DNA of 64,000 nt, taken from NCBI GenBank assembly GCA_963824985.1, contig CAWGRQ010000036.1, positions 1 through 64,000 on the forward strand. Reading direction: 5' to 3'. Source of the stretch: JAFNAG01 sp963824985. GTDB lineage: Bacteria; Acidobacteriota; UBA6911. Below the pieces are notes generated by a model. That model saw only the letters and a list, made by a program, of their open reading frames with translations. It was not told the DNA's origin and did no database searches. The stretch's first letter is position 1, and the number at the start of each line of letters is the position of its first letter. Of this stretch, positions 26,429-35,745 are shown piece after piece. Both the position numbers and the translations under genes were made by a program.

Positions 26429-28018
26429 ATGACGCACAGACGAGTGATTATTGCCGCTCTCGTACTGTGCCTGCTGGGCGCTGTGCCTCTGACCGGTCGT
26501 CAGATTCCGAGTCTGAAAGATCAGGTCATTGAAAAAACGCTGCCCAACGGGCTCAAAGTCCTGATGGTGAAACGACCCGAAGCGCCGCTTATCCGGTGCA
26601 TCCTTGCCTACCGGGTCGGCTCCGTCAACGAGCGCCCCGGCATTACCGGGATTTCGCATTTTCATGAACACATGATGTTCAAAGGCACCAAGTCCATGGG
26701 CATCAAACCGGGATCTCTCGCCAAGGACGACGAGTACAACCGGCAGATCGACGCGCTGATGGAGCAGGTCGCGGATGAAGAGTCCAAGCCGAAGGGCCGC
26801 GACGAGGCAAAATTGGCGGCGCTGAAGCGACAGGTTTCCGAACTGATCGACAAGGAGAAAAAGGAAACCATTGTCAGCGAAGAAATCTGGGGCGCCTACC
26901 AGCAGGCGGGCGGCACGGGGATCAATGCGTCCACAGGCCAGGAGATGACCCAGTACTATGTCACTCTTCCGAAGAATGCCATCGAACTCTATCTGGCACT
27001 CGAGGCCGACAGGATGGTAAATCCCGTATTCCGCGAATTTTACTCCGAGCGCGATGTCATCACCGAAGAGCGTCGCATGAGCGAAAACAGCCCGGGATTT
27101 TTCTTCCAGGAACAGCTCAACGCAACGTTTTACGGGGCGAGTCCTTACGGCTGGCAGGTGGTTGGGTGGATGTCGGACATCTCCAAGGTGACCAAGAAGG
27201 AGATGATGGAATACCGGCAGCAGTACTACCGGCCGGATAACGCCACGCTCGTGCTGGTCGGCGATGTGGATCCGGACAAGATTATTACGCTCATCTCGAA
27301 ATATTTCGGCCCGATCAAGCCGAAGGGGAAATCGCCGCGGGTGCGCACCGAAGAGCCAACGCCGGAATACTACCGACGCACGATCAGCCCGAATTTCCAG
27401 CCACCCTATATAGAAAAACGGGTGCTGGGCCGCGCCGCGAGCAATCCGAACGTTTCGCTGTTGTTCCACATTCCGCCCCTATGGCATGACGATCTGCCGG
27501 CGTTGTTTATGCTCGGACGCGTGATGAGCGCCAGGACGGGGAAGATGTACATGGAAATGGTGGAGAAACAACAGCATGCCACGAGCATCGGCGCCAATGC
27601 GTCCAATTCCGAGTACGACGGCCGCTTTACGGTATCCGCCAGCGGCAGGGAAGTGCAGGGCGCGCTGTCGTTTCCGCTCGACGGATTGGAGAAGGAGTTG
27701 TGGACCTATCTCGAGGATGCCAAGAAGACGCCGGTGAATGCCGATGTCCTGCAGCGCATCAAGAACTCCGTGGAAGCCCAATACCTCCAGAGCCTCGCCG
27801 GTACCGGCATTGCTGGTACCTTGGCCAGCATGGAAGTCGCGTACAAATGGCAGCACATCGAAGAACAGTATAAGGCGCGTATGGCCGTAACGCCGGAGCA
27901 GATGATGGCGGTCGCGAAAAAGTACTTCACTCGCGACAATTGCGTCACCGGCATCCTTGAGCGTGACGGGGGTGGCGGTCGTGGCTTCGGTCCGGGCGCG
28001 AACGAACGCGAACAGTAG
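26429..28018 (+). CDS. M16 zinc peptidase (PqqL/pitrilysin family), catalytic member of a pair
   Basis: ATG at 26429 follows CCAGGAG and begins a signal peptide (MTHRRVIIAALVLCLLGAV); longer in-frame starts would hide it. 529 residues. The inverted zinc motif is intact: HFHEHMMFKGT (HxxEH). The distal Glu should lie in the downstream conserved segment around EADRMVNPVF, after TGQEMTQYYVTLP. A charged helix insertion of ~50 residues (EESKPKGRDEAKLAALKRQ) sits just after the active site. The protein is periplasmic and probably degrades or processes peptides. The next M16 gene, 21 bases on, lacks the zinc motif. Such active/inactive pairs usually form a heterodimer. Confidence 0.9.
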   Translation: MTHRRVIIAALVLCLLGAVPLTGRQIPSLKDQVIEKTLPNGLKVLMVKRPEAPLIRCILAYRVGSVNERPGITGISHFHEHMMFKGTKSMGIKPGSLAKDDEYNRQIDALMEQVADEESKPKGRDEAKLAALKRQVSELIDKEKKETIVSEEIWGAYQQAGGTGINASTGQEMTQYYVTLPKNAIELYLALEADRMVNPVFREFYSERDVITEERRMSENSPGFFFQEQLNATFYGASPYGWQVVGWMSDISKVTKKEMMEYRQQYYRPDNATLVLVGDVDPDKIITLISKYFGPIKPKGKSPRVRTEEPTPEYYRRTISPNFQPPYIEKRVLGRAASNPNVSLLFHIPPLWHDDLPALFMLGRVMSARTGKMYMEMVEKQQHATSIGANASNSEYDGRFTVSASGREVQGALSFPLDGLEKELWTYLEDAKKTPVNADVLQRIKNSVEAQYLQSLAGTGIAGTLASMEVAYKWQHIEEQYKARMAVTPEQMMAVAKKYFTRDNCVTGILERDGGGGRGFGPGANEREQ

Positions 28019-28039
28019 GGGGCGCGAGGAGATAATAAT

Positions 28040-29722
28040 ATGACAAGACAAACTCTAAGACATGTTCTGACCGCCGCCCTCGTCCTCGGGTTCGGGGTAA
28101 TGGCGTTACAGGCGCAGGCTGCCAAAGAGCCCGCGCAGAAACCCGCGGTCGCTGCTGCCAAGTCGGCTGTGCAGGGACCGAGAGCCGAGGATTTTCTCGG
28201 CAAGTTTCCTCTGCTCGATTTCAAGGTGCCGAAGGCGGCTGAGTATCGGGCGACCCTATCCAACGGCCTCGTTGTGTATATCGCTGAGGACCGTGAAATT
28301 CCCTGGTTCGAAGCGACTCTGCTGACTCCGGTTGCCGGTGGCGGCGGAGGCGGGGGTAGAGGCCGCGGCATGGGTGACGGCACGCGGGAAATTTTCTATC
28401 CTCAGGGCCGCGGCGGCGGCGGGGGCGGCGCCCGGTCGTTCCTGGAACCGAAGGACAAACTCGGAATCCAGAGCCTGTGCGGCACGGTGATGCGGTCCGG
28501 CGGCACAACCACGATGACGATTGACCAGATCAACGAGCGGATGGACTACCTCGCCGGCAGCGTTTCTCCCACCTCGCTTTCGATTCACATGCGCCACGTG
28601 GACGAAGGGCTCAAGATGTGGCTCGACCTGTTGACAAATCCGGCATTCCCGGAGGACCGGATCGCGCGCGAGAAAATCTCGATGGCGGCGCCATTGCGGA
28701 ACCGCAACCGGAACCTCTCGGGAGTAGCCAGCACAACATGGGAAAAGCTGATGTACGGCGAAGATTCGCCGATCACGGCCGAGGTCACTGAACAGACGAT
28801 CAACAACATTACCCGCGCCGACATCGTCGCCTGGCACAAGAAATACTGGGGGGCCAATAACGCGATCCTTGTCGTTGCCGGAGACTTCAACAAGGCCGAA
28901 ATGCTCCAGAACCTCGAGGCCACGTTCGGGAAGTGGCGCAATGCCGAAACCAAGGCAGTGCCCAATTACCCGGTGGTCACCGGGCTGGCATCCAAACCCG
29001 GAGTCTACATGGTGCAGCCGGAAGGGGCGACTCCGAACCAGGGAGTCATCCGGATCGGGACAATTTCCCTGACACAGGACGATCCTGATTATCCCGCAGT
29101 GGATTTGATGAATTACACGCTGGGGGGCGGCTCTTTTTCCTCACGCATTACGCAGGTCGTTCGCAACGATCAGGGGCTTGCCTACTCGGCGAGTTCGAGC
29201 GTCGGGGCCGATCTGCATTACCCGGGGGCTTTCGCCGCGTTCACCCAGACGAAAAATTCGACCGTGGTGTTCGCAGCGCAGCTGATGATGAATGAGATCG
29301 AACGGATGTACGCGGGAGACGTCACCCAGAAAGATCTCGATTTTGCAAAAACCGCGCGGGTAAATTCTTTCCCCTCAATGTTTTCGTCGGTTTTCGGCAA
29401 TCTCCAGAACTTCGCGAGACTGGAACTCGAAAGTCGGCCCAAGGATTACTACGAAACCTATCTGGCGAAATACAAAAAGGTAACGCTCGCCGACATCAAA
29501 CAGGTGGCGAAGAAGTATCTGCAGCCGGATAAGATGGTGATCCTGGTGACCGGATATATCGACGAGTGTCGTGCCGGAGCCGATAAAACGCTGGCGAATC
29601 AGGCCGCCATTGACGGCATGGCGACAAAGTACGGCGGGCGTACGATCGACAGCCTGGCCAAAAAGTTCGACGGCCAGACTCACATCATCGCGCTCTCAAA
29701 AAGCTCCGGCCCGGCCAAATAG
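28040..29722 (+). CDS. M16-fold partner subunit without HxxEH
   Basis: 560 residues. The ATG follows GAGGAG. A signal peptide (TAALVLGFGVMALQAQA) is present. The M16 fold is recognisable (YRATLSNGLVVYIAEDREIPW, MRHVDEGLKMWLDLLTNPAFPEDR, GGGSFSSRITQVVRNDQGLAYSA), but the active-site position reads LGIQSLCGTVMRSGGT, with no HxxEH. A Gly-rich insertion of ~30 residues (VAGGGGGGGRGRGM and RGGGGGGA) interrupts the N-terminal domain. The retained Arg/Tyr substrate-binding region of the C-terminal half fits the beta-type role in M16B heterodimers. It probably binds peptide for the catalytic subunit encoded just upstream. A strong hairpin follows the gene. Confidence 0.88.
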   Translation: MTRQTLRHVLTAALVLGFGVMALQAQAAKEPAQKPAVAAAKSAVQGPRAEDFLGKFPLLDFKVPKAAEYRATLSNGLVVYIAEDREIPWFEATLLTPVAGGGGGGGRGRGMGDGTREIFYPQGRGGGGGGARSFLEPKDKLGIQSLCGTVMRSGGTTTMTIDQINERMDYLAGSVSPTSLSIHMRHVDEGLKMWLDLLTNPAFPEDRIAREKISMAAPLRNRNRNLSGVASTTWEKLMYGEDSPITAEVTEQTINNITRADIVAWHKKYWGANNAILVVAGDFNKAEMLQNLEATFGKWRNAETKAVPNYPVVTGLASKPGVYMVQPEGATPNQGVIRIGTISLTQDDPDYPAVDLMNYTLGGGSFSSRITQVVRNDQGLAYSASSSVGADLHYPGAFAAFTQTKNSTVVFAAQLMMNEIERMYAGDVTQKDLDFAKTARVNSFPSMFSSVFGNLQNFARLELESRPKDYYETYLAKYKKVTLADIKQVAKKYLQPDKMVILVTGYIDECRAGADKTLANQAAIDGMATKYGGRTIDSLAKKFDGQTHIIALSKSSGPAK

Positions 29723-29734
29723 GCGAACCGTAGC

Positions 29735-29772
29735 GCGGAGCCGCGGAGGAGATCTCTCCTCCGCGGCTCCGC
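29735..29772 (+). terminator. Strong stem-loop after the M16 pair
   Basis: An 18-base perfect stem (gcggagccgcggaggaga and its complement) around two bases, 12 bases after the stop. No U tract follows, so it may be a terminator-like or mRNA-stabilising hairpin, or a palindromic repeat. Confidence 0.5.
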
Positions 29773-30136
29773 AAACCCTGCATCCCGCTCCCTCTCCCCA
29801 CCGGATCCTGTCATCCTCATGACTATTTGGATGGAATACGGCCAGTGCAGAAGTATAATGGCGCAGGAAGGCCGGGGAACTGTTCCGTCGAACGGATTTG
29901 ACTCACGAGCTGCTCCAGCCGGACTCTTTCGACTGCCCTTGTCCCCATCTGGTTGCCTGACCCATTGAGCGCATACCGGCCAAAAGCCGCTTCATTCCAA
30001 ATGGGGGATAGCCGCCAAGTTCTGGAACTTGCCGGTCATCGGATCTCACAAAAGTTATTCATCATTACGAATGGCTGTCATTGATACCTAGGTGCATCCA
30101 CAAGCCATATTGTTGGCTTGATTAGGAGAAAACGGT
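29773..30136. other. Intergenic region
   Basis: About 360 bases between the hairpin and the secreted gene. A TATAAT occurs at 29854-29859 without a clear -35. A small stem CAAGCC/GGCTTG (about 30102-30121) stands just before the ribosome binding site. No gene is recognised. Confidence 0.4.
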
Positions 30137-31677
30137 ATGAACATCGAAGAACCGCCTTTTCTGAAAATTCGCGTTTGGGGCCGGTGCTGTTGCTGGTTCT
30201 GCTGCTTTCAGCGCCGGCTTTCGCCCAGAGATATACGGTGCTTCCCCAGTTTGCTTCCGGCGACGGCTGGTCGAGCGACCTGTTTTTTACCAACCAGACC
30301 GCAACAGTGGTTACGGATATCGTGGTTTCATTCTATGGCGATAATGGATCTCCGCTGCCGGTTACGACCAATCTTGGCGCCGGCTCGTCCTTTAACCTCA
30401 GTCTGAATCCGGGCGCCAGCCAGATCATGCGCGTGGCTGCCGCCGGTACGCTTTGCGTCGGATACGTGGTGGTGCGGGCGCCCTACACCGCGTCGATCAG
30501 CGTCACGGAAGTGTTCCGTTTCGAGCAGGGAGGCGTGATATCGGCGGAACTGGGCGTTCCCCAACTGGCGCGCAACTATAATTTCACCTTCCCGGTGGAA
30601 GTGAACCTCTCTCGCGGCATCAATACCGGCCTGGCAATAGCAAATCCGACCTTTGACTCGGGCGCCGCGACCGCCCAGACGCTGGTCGTGAACCTGATCG
30701 ACACGAATGGCGTGCTGCAGCGGACGGCGCTGGTGAACCTCGGCGTCGGCGCACACCTCTCAAAGTTTCTGAATGAAACGGCTCTGTTCGAAGGGCTCGA
30801 CAATTTTTCCGGCTCCGTCAGCATCTCCGGGATCAACCGCTTCGGGGTTCTCGCCCTGCGCCAGGATAGGGTGGCCTACGGCGCGGTCGCCGTCGATCCC
30901 GGTCCGGTGCTCGGCCCGTTTGTGAGGTCAACGCCTTCGCTCGCGGAAGCGGAGCCGAATGGTTCTTCCGGCCAGGCTCAGCTGTTGACCTCGGCCTGCC
31001 TCATGAACGGCGTCATCGGCAGCGCCGGCGATATTGACTATTTCTATTTCAACGGCAGTAGGGGTGATGTGGTATCCGCCATCGTGGATACACAGGGACT
31101 GGGCTCGCAAATGGATTCGGTGGTGCGCATCGAGAAGGCCGACGGCACCGTGTTGACGAGCAACGACCAGAACGGCCTGTATGGCCAGAACGACTCCTTC
31201 ATTCAACTGGTTCTGCCGGAGGACGGCCGGTACAACGTGCGGGTATACGATTATTACGGCAGCGGCGGAGGCAATTACAGCTATCGGCTGCACATCTGCT
31301 TCGCGGCCGGAACACCCCCGCCTCCAACGTCGCCTCAGATCACCTCGATAAATCCATCCAATGGGGTGCAGGGAAGCTCGACAACTCTGGTCATCCAGGG
31401 AACGAACCTGAGCGGCGCGACGGCGGTTACTTTCACCTCTTCGACCGGCATTACAATCAGCAATGTTCAGTCCACCGCCACCCAGGTGACGGCCCAGCTG
31501 GCGATCGCGGCCGATGCGCCGACCGGCACCCGCCAGGTAACCGTGACGACATCGGCCGGAACCTCCAATGCCCTGACTTTCACGGTGAACGCGGGAGGTG
31601 GCGTGCCAATTATGACGGCACGTGGAGCGGAATGGAAGAGTTCAGGGCGGGCAGCGGAACCGTCTCGATTCACGTAG
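30118..31677 (+). CDS. Secreted beta-module protein with PPC-like and IPT/TIG domains, damaged at both ends
   Basis: The open frame covers a signal-like stretch (LGPVLLLVLLLSAPAFAQ), two ~110-residue beta modules (WSSDLFFTNQTATVVTDIVV, GINTGLAIANPTFDS), a bacterial pre-peptidase C-terminal-like domain (EPNGSSGQAQLLTSACLMN, FIQLVLPEDGRYNVRVYDY) and an IPT/TIG domain (ITSINPSNGVQGSSTTLVIQG). The frame opens only from a TTG at 30118. The natural start is probably the ATG at 30137, preceded by AGGAG, which runs in another frame for about ten codons; one missing base near 30165-30180 would join them. The C-terminus also breaks near 31608. The modules resemble those of the proteins ending at 7650 and starting at 41930. 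It is exported; function unknown. Confidence 0.65.
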   Translation: MIRRKRYEHRRTAFSENSRLGPVLLLVLLLSAPAFAQRYTVLPQFASGDGWSSDLFFTNQTATVVTDIVVSFYGDNGSPLPVTTNLGAGSSFNLSLNPGASQIMRVAAAGTLCVGYVVVRAPYTASISVTEVFRFEQGGVISAELGVPQLARNYNFTFPVEVNLSRGINTGLAIANPTFDSGAATAQTLVVNLIDTNGVLQRTALVNLGVGAHLSKFLNETALFEGLDNFSGSVSISGINRFGVLALRQDRVAYGAVAVDPGPVLGPFVRSTPSLAEAEPNGSSGQAQLLTSACLMNGVIGSAGDIDYFYFNGSRGDVVSAIVDTQGLGSQMDSVVRIEKADGTVLTSNDQNGLYGQNDSFIQLVLPEDGRYNVRVYDYYGSGGGNYSYRLHICFAAGTPPPPTSPQITSINPSNGVQGSSTTLVIQGTNLSGATAVTFTSSTGITISNVQSTATQVTAQLAIAADAPTGTRQVTVTTSAGTSNALTFTVNAGGGVPIMTARGAEWKSSGRAAEPSRFT

Positions 31678-31971
31678 CAGGCGGAAAAATCATGAGCTAC
31701 ACGTTGGCCTAGTCGATCATGGCCTGGCTGCTGCACGACAAGCGGCACACAACAACGACTTCCAAAACGGCCTTGCGATTACCAACAATGCGTTTTCAGA
31801 CCATACAACGGGCGGCCCCAGCGGGATTACATACACTCTTGCCGGCACCTTTACGTCGGAGCACGCAAGCCTCGGGAACAATTCCAACTGTACCTGAATC
31901 CGCCAGCCTATCCTCCGCAGCCTTGCTGCTCCGGATCATCAAACACGAGCTGGAGCGCAAACAAGAACTGA
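31608..31971 (+). pseudogene. Broken C-terminal domain of the preceding secreted protein
   Basis: Conserved-looking pieces occur in successive different frames: NYDGTWSGMEEF to KIMSYTLA, then FQNGLAITNNAFSDH to TYTLAGTFTS, then STQASGTI, then QLYLNPPAYPPQPCCSGSS ending with a stop at 31969-31971. The YDGTWSG, ITNNAF and GTFTS pieces match a beta-sandwich domain common in acidobacterial exported proteins. At least four frame changes are needed to read through, more than anywhere else in the window, so this may be real decay rather than only sequence error. Confidence 0.65.
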
Positions 31972-32546
31972 GGAGTCTGGGATAACGAGGGGAGAGTGCT
32001 TCGAAAATAATCCTTTGAAGGCGCCGCCGTGGCTGGAGGTTCCCGGCTCCCGGCTGGGGCCAAGCGCACAAGGCGCCTTGGAATGCGGGGCAGACGCCGC
32101 TTTTGCCATCCGACGGAGCGGCGGCATGCCTGCGCGCTATATCTGTCATTTTCAGGCGACAACGGGTGTGCTTCCGGGAGTGTCAGGGGCTGCCTGGAAA
32201 CTTCATGGTTGCCCATGCCTGCGTCGAGACCCAACGGAACTACCACGCTCATTAACCCACCGAAAGCCTGAAGTTAAAATTTAACCGGGTTACTCGGGTC
32301 GCCGCGCCAATCACGGAATGAGAACTGCATCTTCCGCGGCGTGGAACTCTGGGTCCCATCTCCTGTTTTTGCCTCGGTTTGCCTCCTGCCATGGCTTGAA
32401 GACTCCCCGGAATAAGGCGCGGAAAAATTCGGCGCAGTCGATGTGTTTCGCGATTTGGTGAATCTGTGGCCCTGACTGAGCATCTTTACTAATGGGGGTA
32501 ATGCAAGCCAAGGGGTCGACCGTAGGCATTTCCCCGAGGAGTGGAA
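31972..32546. other. Intergenic region, 575 bases
   Basis: No gene recognised. It holds a palindrome CAAGGCGCCTTG (about 32070) and a GC-rich hairpin-prone stretch (gccgctt...gcggcgg) typical of decayed intergenic repeats. GAGGAG just before 32547 is the ribosome binding site of prkA. I see no clear promoter. Confidence 0.4.
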
Positions 32547-34485
32547 ATGGCGCCAAACGAAAGCAAGTTTACGGAAATCATTCAGGCAGATCGGGATAGC
32601 AGCGAAAGGCATGAATGGCGGGGAAAGCTCCTGGACTATCTGGAGCTGCTTCGGGAAAATCCCGGCCCGGCAAAACTGGCGCATGCGCGGCTGTACGACA
32701 TCATCATGCAGAACGGCGCGCGTGACATCCGCGACCTTGATGATCCCCGTTGCAAACGTCTGTTCAACGACGAAACACTCAAAATCTACCATTTTTTCGC
32801 GAATGAGTTCTTCGGCATCGAGCATGTGCTTGCCAAGATCGTCCGCTATTTTCATTCTGCGGCTCTCAAAGGCGAGGAGAGCCGTCAGGTGCTGTACCTG
32901 ATGGGGCCGGTGGGGTCCGGGAAGAGCTCTCTGGTGGAAAAACTGCAGCATGGACTGGAGAACGGAGCCCCCGTCTTTGCCATTGAAGGCTGTCCGATGT
33001 CGGAGGAACCGCTGCATTTGATTCCACGCCACCTGAGGAGCGAGTTTGAGAAGATGCTCGGTGTCCACATTGAGGGGGATCTCTGCCCGATCTGCCGTTA
33101 CAGGTTGCGGGAAGAGTTCGGGGACCGCTATGAGGAGTATCCCGTCGTCACCCGGTTCTTCTCCAAGCGCAACCGGATTGGGATCGGAGTAGTGCCCCCC
33201 GTGGATCCCAACAACCAGGACACGTCCGTTTTGATCGGCAGCGAAGACATTTCGAAGCTCGACCTTTACTCCGAAGGCGATCCGCGGGTGCTTGATCTGA
33301 ACGGAGCGCTAAATGTCGGGAACCGGGGCATGGTGGAGTTCATCGAGGTTTTCAAAAACGAAACTGAATATCTGCACGCGATGATAACGGCCACGCAGGA
33401 AAAGGTCATCCCGGCCCCCGGCCGGCACGGCATGGTGTATGTGGATACGGTCATCGTCGCGCACTCCAATGAAGCGGAGTGGCAGAAGTTCAAAGCGGAC
33501 CACACCAACGAAGCCATCCTCGACCGCATCGTGGTCGTGAAAGTCCCATACAACCTGCGGCTTTCCGAAGAAGTGAAGATCTACCGCAAGATCATCAACA
33601 ATTCGGATTTCCGGGCGCATATCGCGCCGCACACCCTGGAGATTGCCTCGATGTTCGCGATCCTGACCCGCCTGGAGCCGAACTCGAAGTGTGATCTGCG
33701 CACCAAGTTCAAGCTCTATAACGGGGAGGAGGTGGTCGAGAAGGGCAAAACCAAAATGATCGACATCCAGGAACTGCGGGACGACGCCAAGCGCGAAGGG
33801 ATGGAAGGCATATCCACGCGCTTTGTCATGAAGGCCCTCGATAACGCGCTTTCGGACAATGCGGCCGGTAACTGCATCAATCCGATCAACGTGCGCGAGG
33901 CCCTGATCGGCAAGGTCAAAGAATCCGACCTTCCCGACGACACGCGCAAGCAGTACCTCGATTTCCTGCAGGATGTAATCCACAAGGAGTACCTGGAAAT
34001 TCTCGAAAAGGAGATTACGCGAGCGTTTGTCTATTCGTATCAGGAACAGGCGGAGTCGCTCTTCCAGAATTACCTCGACCATGCCGAAGCCTACGTGAAT
34101 CGGACCAAGGTCAGGGACAGGAACACCAAGGAGGAACTCCACGCCCGATGAAGGATTCCTCAAGTCGATCGAGGAACAGATTGCCATCATCGGATCGGCT
34201 GCGGAGGGATTCCGCCAGGAGGTCATCGCATACCTGTGGGCCGCGGCTCGCCGCAGCGAAAAGGTCAGCTACACGAGTTACGAGCCCCTCAAGGAGGCGA
34301 TCGAGCGGAAACTGATGGCCTCGGTGCGCGACATCAGCCGCATCATCACCAAGGCGCGCACCCGGGACGAGTCGCAGTCGGAGAAATACGACGCCATGGT
34401 TCAGAACCTGTTGCAGATAGGGTATTGCCGGACCTGCGTGGACGTCGTGCTGAAATACGCCGCCAACAATCTGTGGAAGGATTGA
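32547..34485 (+). CDS. prkA: PrkA/YeaG-type serine protein kinase, apparent frameshift near the C-terminus
   Basis: ATG at 32547 is preceded by GAGGAG; an in-frame GTG at 32541 overlaps that site. The N-terminal AAA-like PrkA domain has Walker A MGPVGSGKSS and a Cys-containing segment (HIEGDLCPICRYRL), then SVLIGSEDISKLDL and VEFIEVFKNE. The frame as given stops at 34151. Dropping one C at about 34139-34141 gives EELTPDEGFLKSIEEQI and continues for ~110 residues to a stop at 34483-34485, making 645 residues, the usual PrkA length. It phosphorylates itself and protein substrates; in Escherichia coli YeaG works with YeaH in nitrogen starvation. Here it leads a PrkA-YeaH-SpoVR cluster, conserved in many non-sporulating bacteria. 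Confidence 0.9.
34139..34142 (+). other. Apparent frameshift, one extra C
   Basis: gaggaactccacgcccgatga becomes Glu-Glu-Leu-Thr-Pro-Asp-Glu with one C fewer and reads into the conserved PrkA C-terminus (SIEEQIAIIGSAAEGFRQEV). Confidence 0.75.
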
Positions 34486-34552
34486 TTGGCAGGCGACAAT
34501 CCGCGGCCGCGGGGGCGCCAGGAGGCTGCCAATTCCCCGCTGGGAGTGCACG

Positions 34553-35734
34553 ATGAGACCTTTTTCCGAAACCGTGTTCAGACCATTCAGGCGATCCGAG
34601 GCGGAGCACAGCGATCGCTCCGCCGGCGACCGCATGCGCCACCGGCAGAAGGTCCGCGAGTCGATCCGCGAAAACATCGCCGACATCATCGCCGAGGAAT
34701 CGATCATCGGCCGCAGCAAGGACCAGATCGTCAAGGTGCCGATCCGGGGCATCAAGGAGTATCGCTTTCTTTATGGCGAGAACTCTCCCGGAGTGGCGGA
34801 GGGGCAGGGGGATGAGCAGCCCGGGCAGGAAATCGGCACGGTCGGCGGCGGGAAATCAGGAACGGGACAGGCCGGGGATCACCCGGGAATCGACTATTAT
34901 GAAACAGACATCACCCTGGAAGAGCTGATCGACATCATGTTCGAGGACCTTGAATTGCCGGACCTCGAACGCAGAAAGCTGCGCGCGGTTGAAAGCGAGC
35001 GCTTCAGCAAGAGGAAGGGCTATCGCCAGGTAGGTATCCGCTCCCGGCTGGATAAACGCCGCACGGTAATCGCCAAGGTCAAGCGCCAACTGGCGACGCA
35101 TCGTACCCTGGGAAACGAGAAGGAGCGCTTCCCGTTCCACAAAGACGACCTGACCTACCGGCACGTGGTGACCGACAGAAAGGAAGAGTCCAACGCGGTT
35201 GTGATTGCCATCATGGATACCTCCGGATCCATGGACCTGATGAAGAAGTACCTGGCGCGCAGCTTTTTCTTCCTGCTGTCGAGATTTGTTGCCAGCAGGT
35301 ACAGCAATGTGGAAATTGTGTTTGTCGCCCACCACACCGAGGCGGTGGAGGTCACCGAGGAGGAGTTTTTCCACAAGGGGGAGTCCGGCGGGACCCATAT
35401 TTCCTCGGGATACAAAAAGGCGCTGGAAATCATCGAGGCCCGCTACCACCCGTCGCTCTGGAACATCTATGTGTTTCATTGCTCGGACGGTGACAATTTT
35501 GAATCCGACAATGAAGCCACGCTCCAGGCCGCAAAGGAACTCTGCCAGGTGTGTAACCTATTCGGCTATGGCGAGATCAAGCCCCAGGGCCCGAACATGT
35601 TTGAAAGTTCCATGCTGAAGTATTTCAGCGGGATGGCAGCGGACAACTTTCACGCACTTTTCATTCAGCGCAAGGAGGATGTCTGGCCGAGCTTCAAGGC
35701 ATTTCTTGCGCGGGAGCGCGCGGCGGAAGCATAG
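34553..35734 (+). CDS. yeaH: YeaH/YhbH-family protein (DUF444, UPF0229)
   Basis: 393 residues, 67 bases after the corrected prkA stop. The N-terminal part is charged (RMRHRQKVRESIRENIADI, DQIVKVPIRGIKEYRF). A Gly-rich linker (GTVGGGKSGTGQAG) leads to a helical region and a vWFA-like C-terminal domain with a MIDAS motif, AIMDTSGSMDL. The ending FHALFIQRKEDVWPSFKAF is typical of the family. It is the standard partner of PrkA and SpoVR; the three form a co-occurring stress or stationary-phase module, and PrkA is thought to work with YeaH. The molecular activity is unknown. It is cytoplasmic. Confidence 0.93.
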   Translation: MRPFSETVFRPFRRSEAEHSDRSAGDRMRHRQKVRESIRENIADIIAEESIIGRSKDQIVKVPIRGIKEYRFLYGENSPGVAEGQGDEQPGQEIGTVGGGKSGTGQAGDHPGIDYYETDITLEELIDIMFEDLELPDLERRKLRAVESERFSKRKGYRQVGIRSRLDKRRTVIAKVKRQLATHRTLGNEKERFPFHKDDLTYRHVVTDRKEESNAVVIAIMDTSGSMDLMKKYLARSFFFLLSRFVASRYSNVEIVFVAHHTEAVEVTEEEFFHKGESGGTHISSGYKKALEIIEARYHPSLWNIYVFHCSDGDNFESDNEATLQAAKELCQVCNLFGYGEIKPQGPNMFESSMLKYFSGMAADNFHALFIQRKEDVWPSFKAFLARERAAEA

Positions 35735-35745
35735 GGGGGCGCGGC

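Noticed and set aside
25936..26532. 198-codon + strand open frame
   Set aside because: It runs through the palindromic element and into the next gene's promoter; composition is repeat-like (Arg/Ala-rich) with no ribosome binding site.
34139..34142. Programmed ribosomal frameshifting in prkA and other broken genes
   Set aside because: No slippery heptamer with a downstream stem is evident, and the breaks affect unrelated genes with both insertions and deletions.
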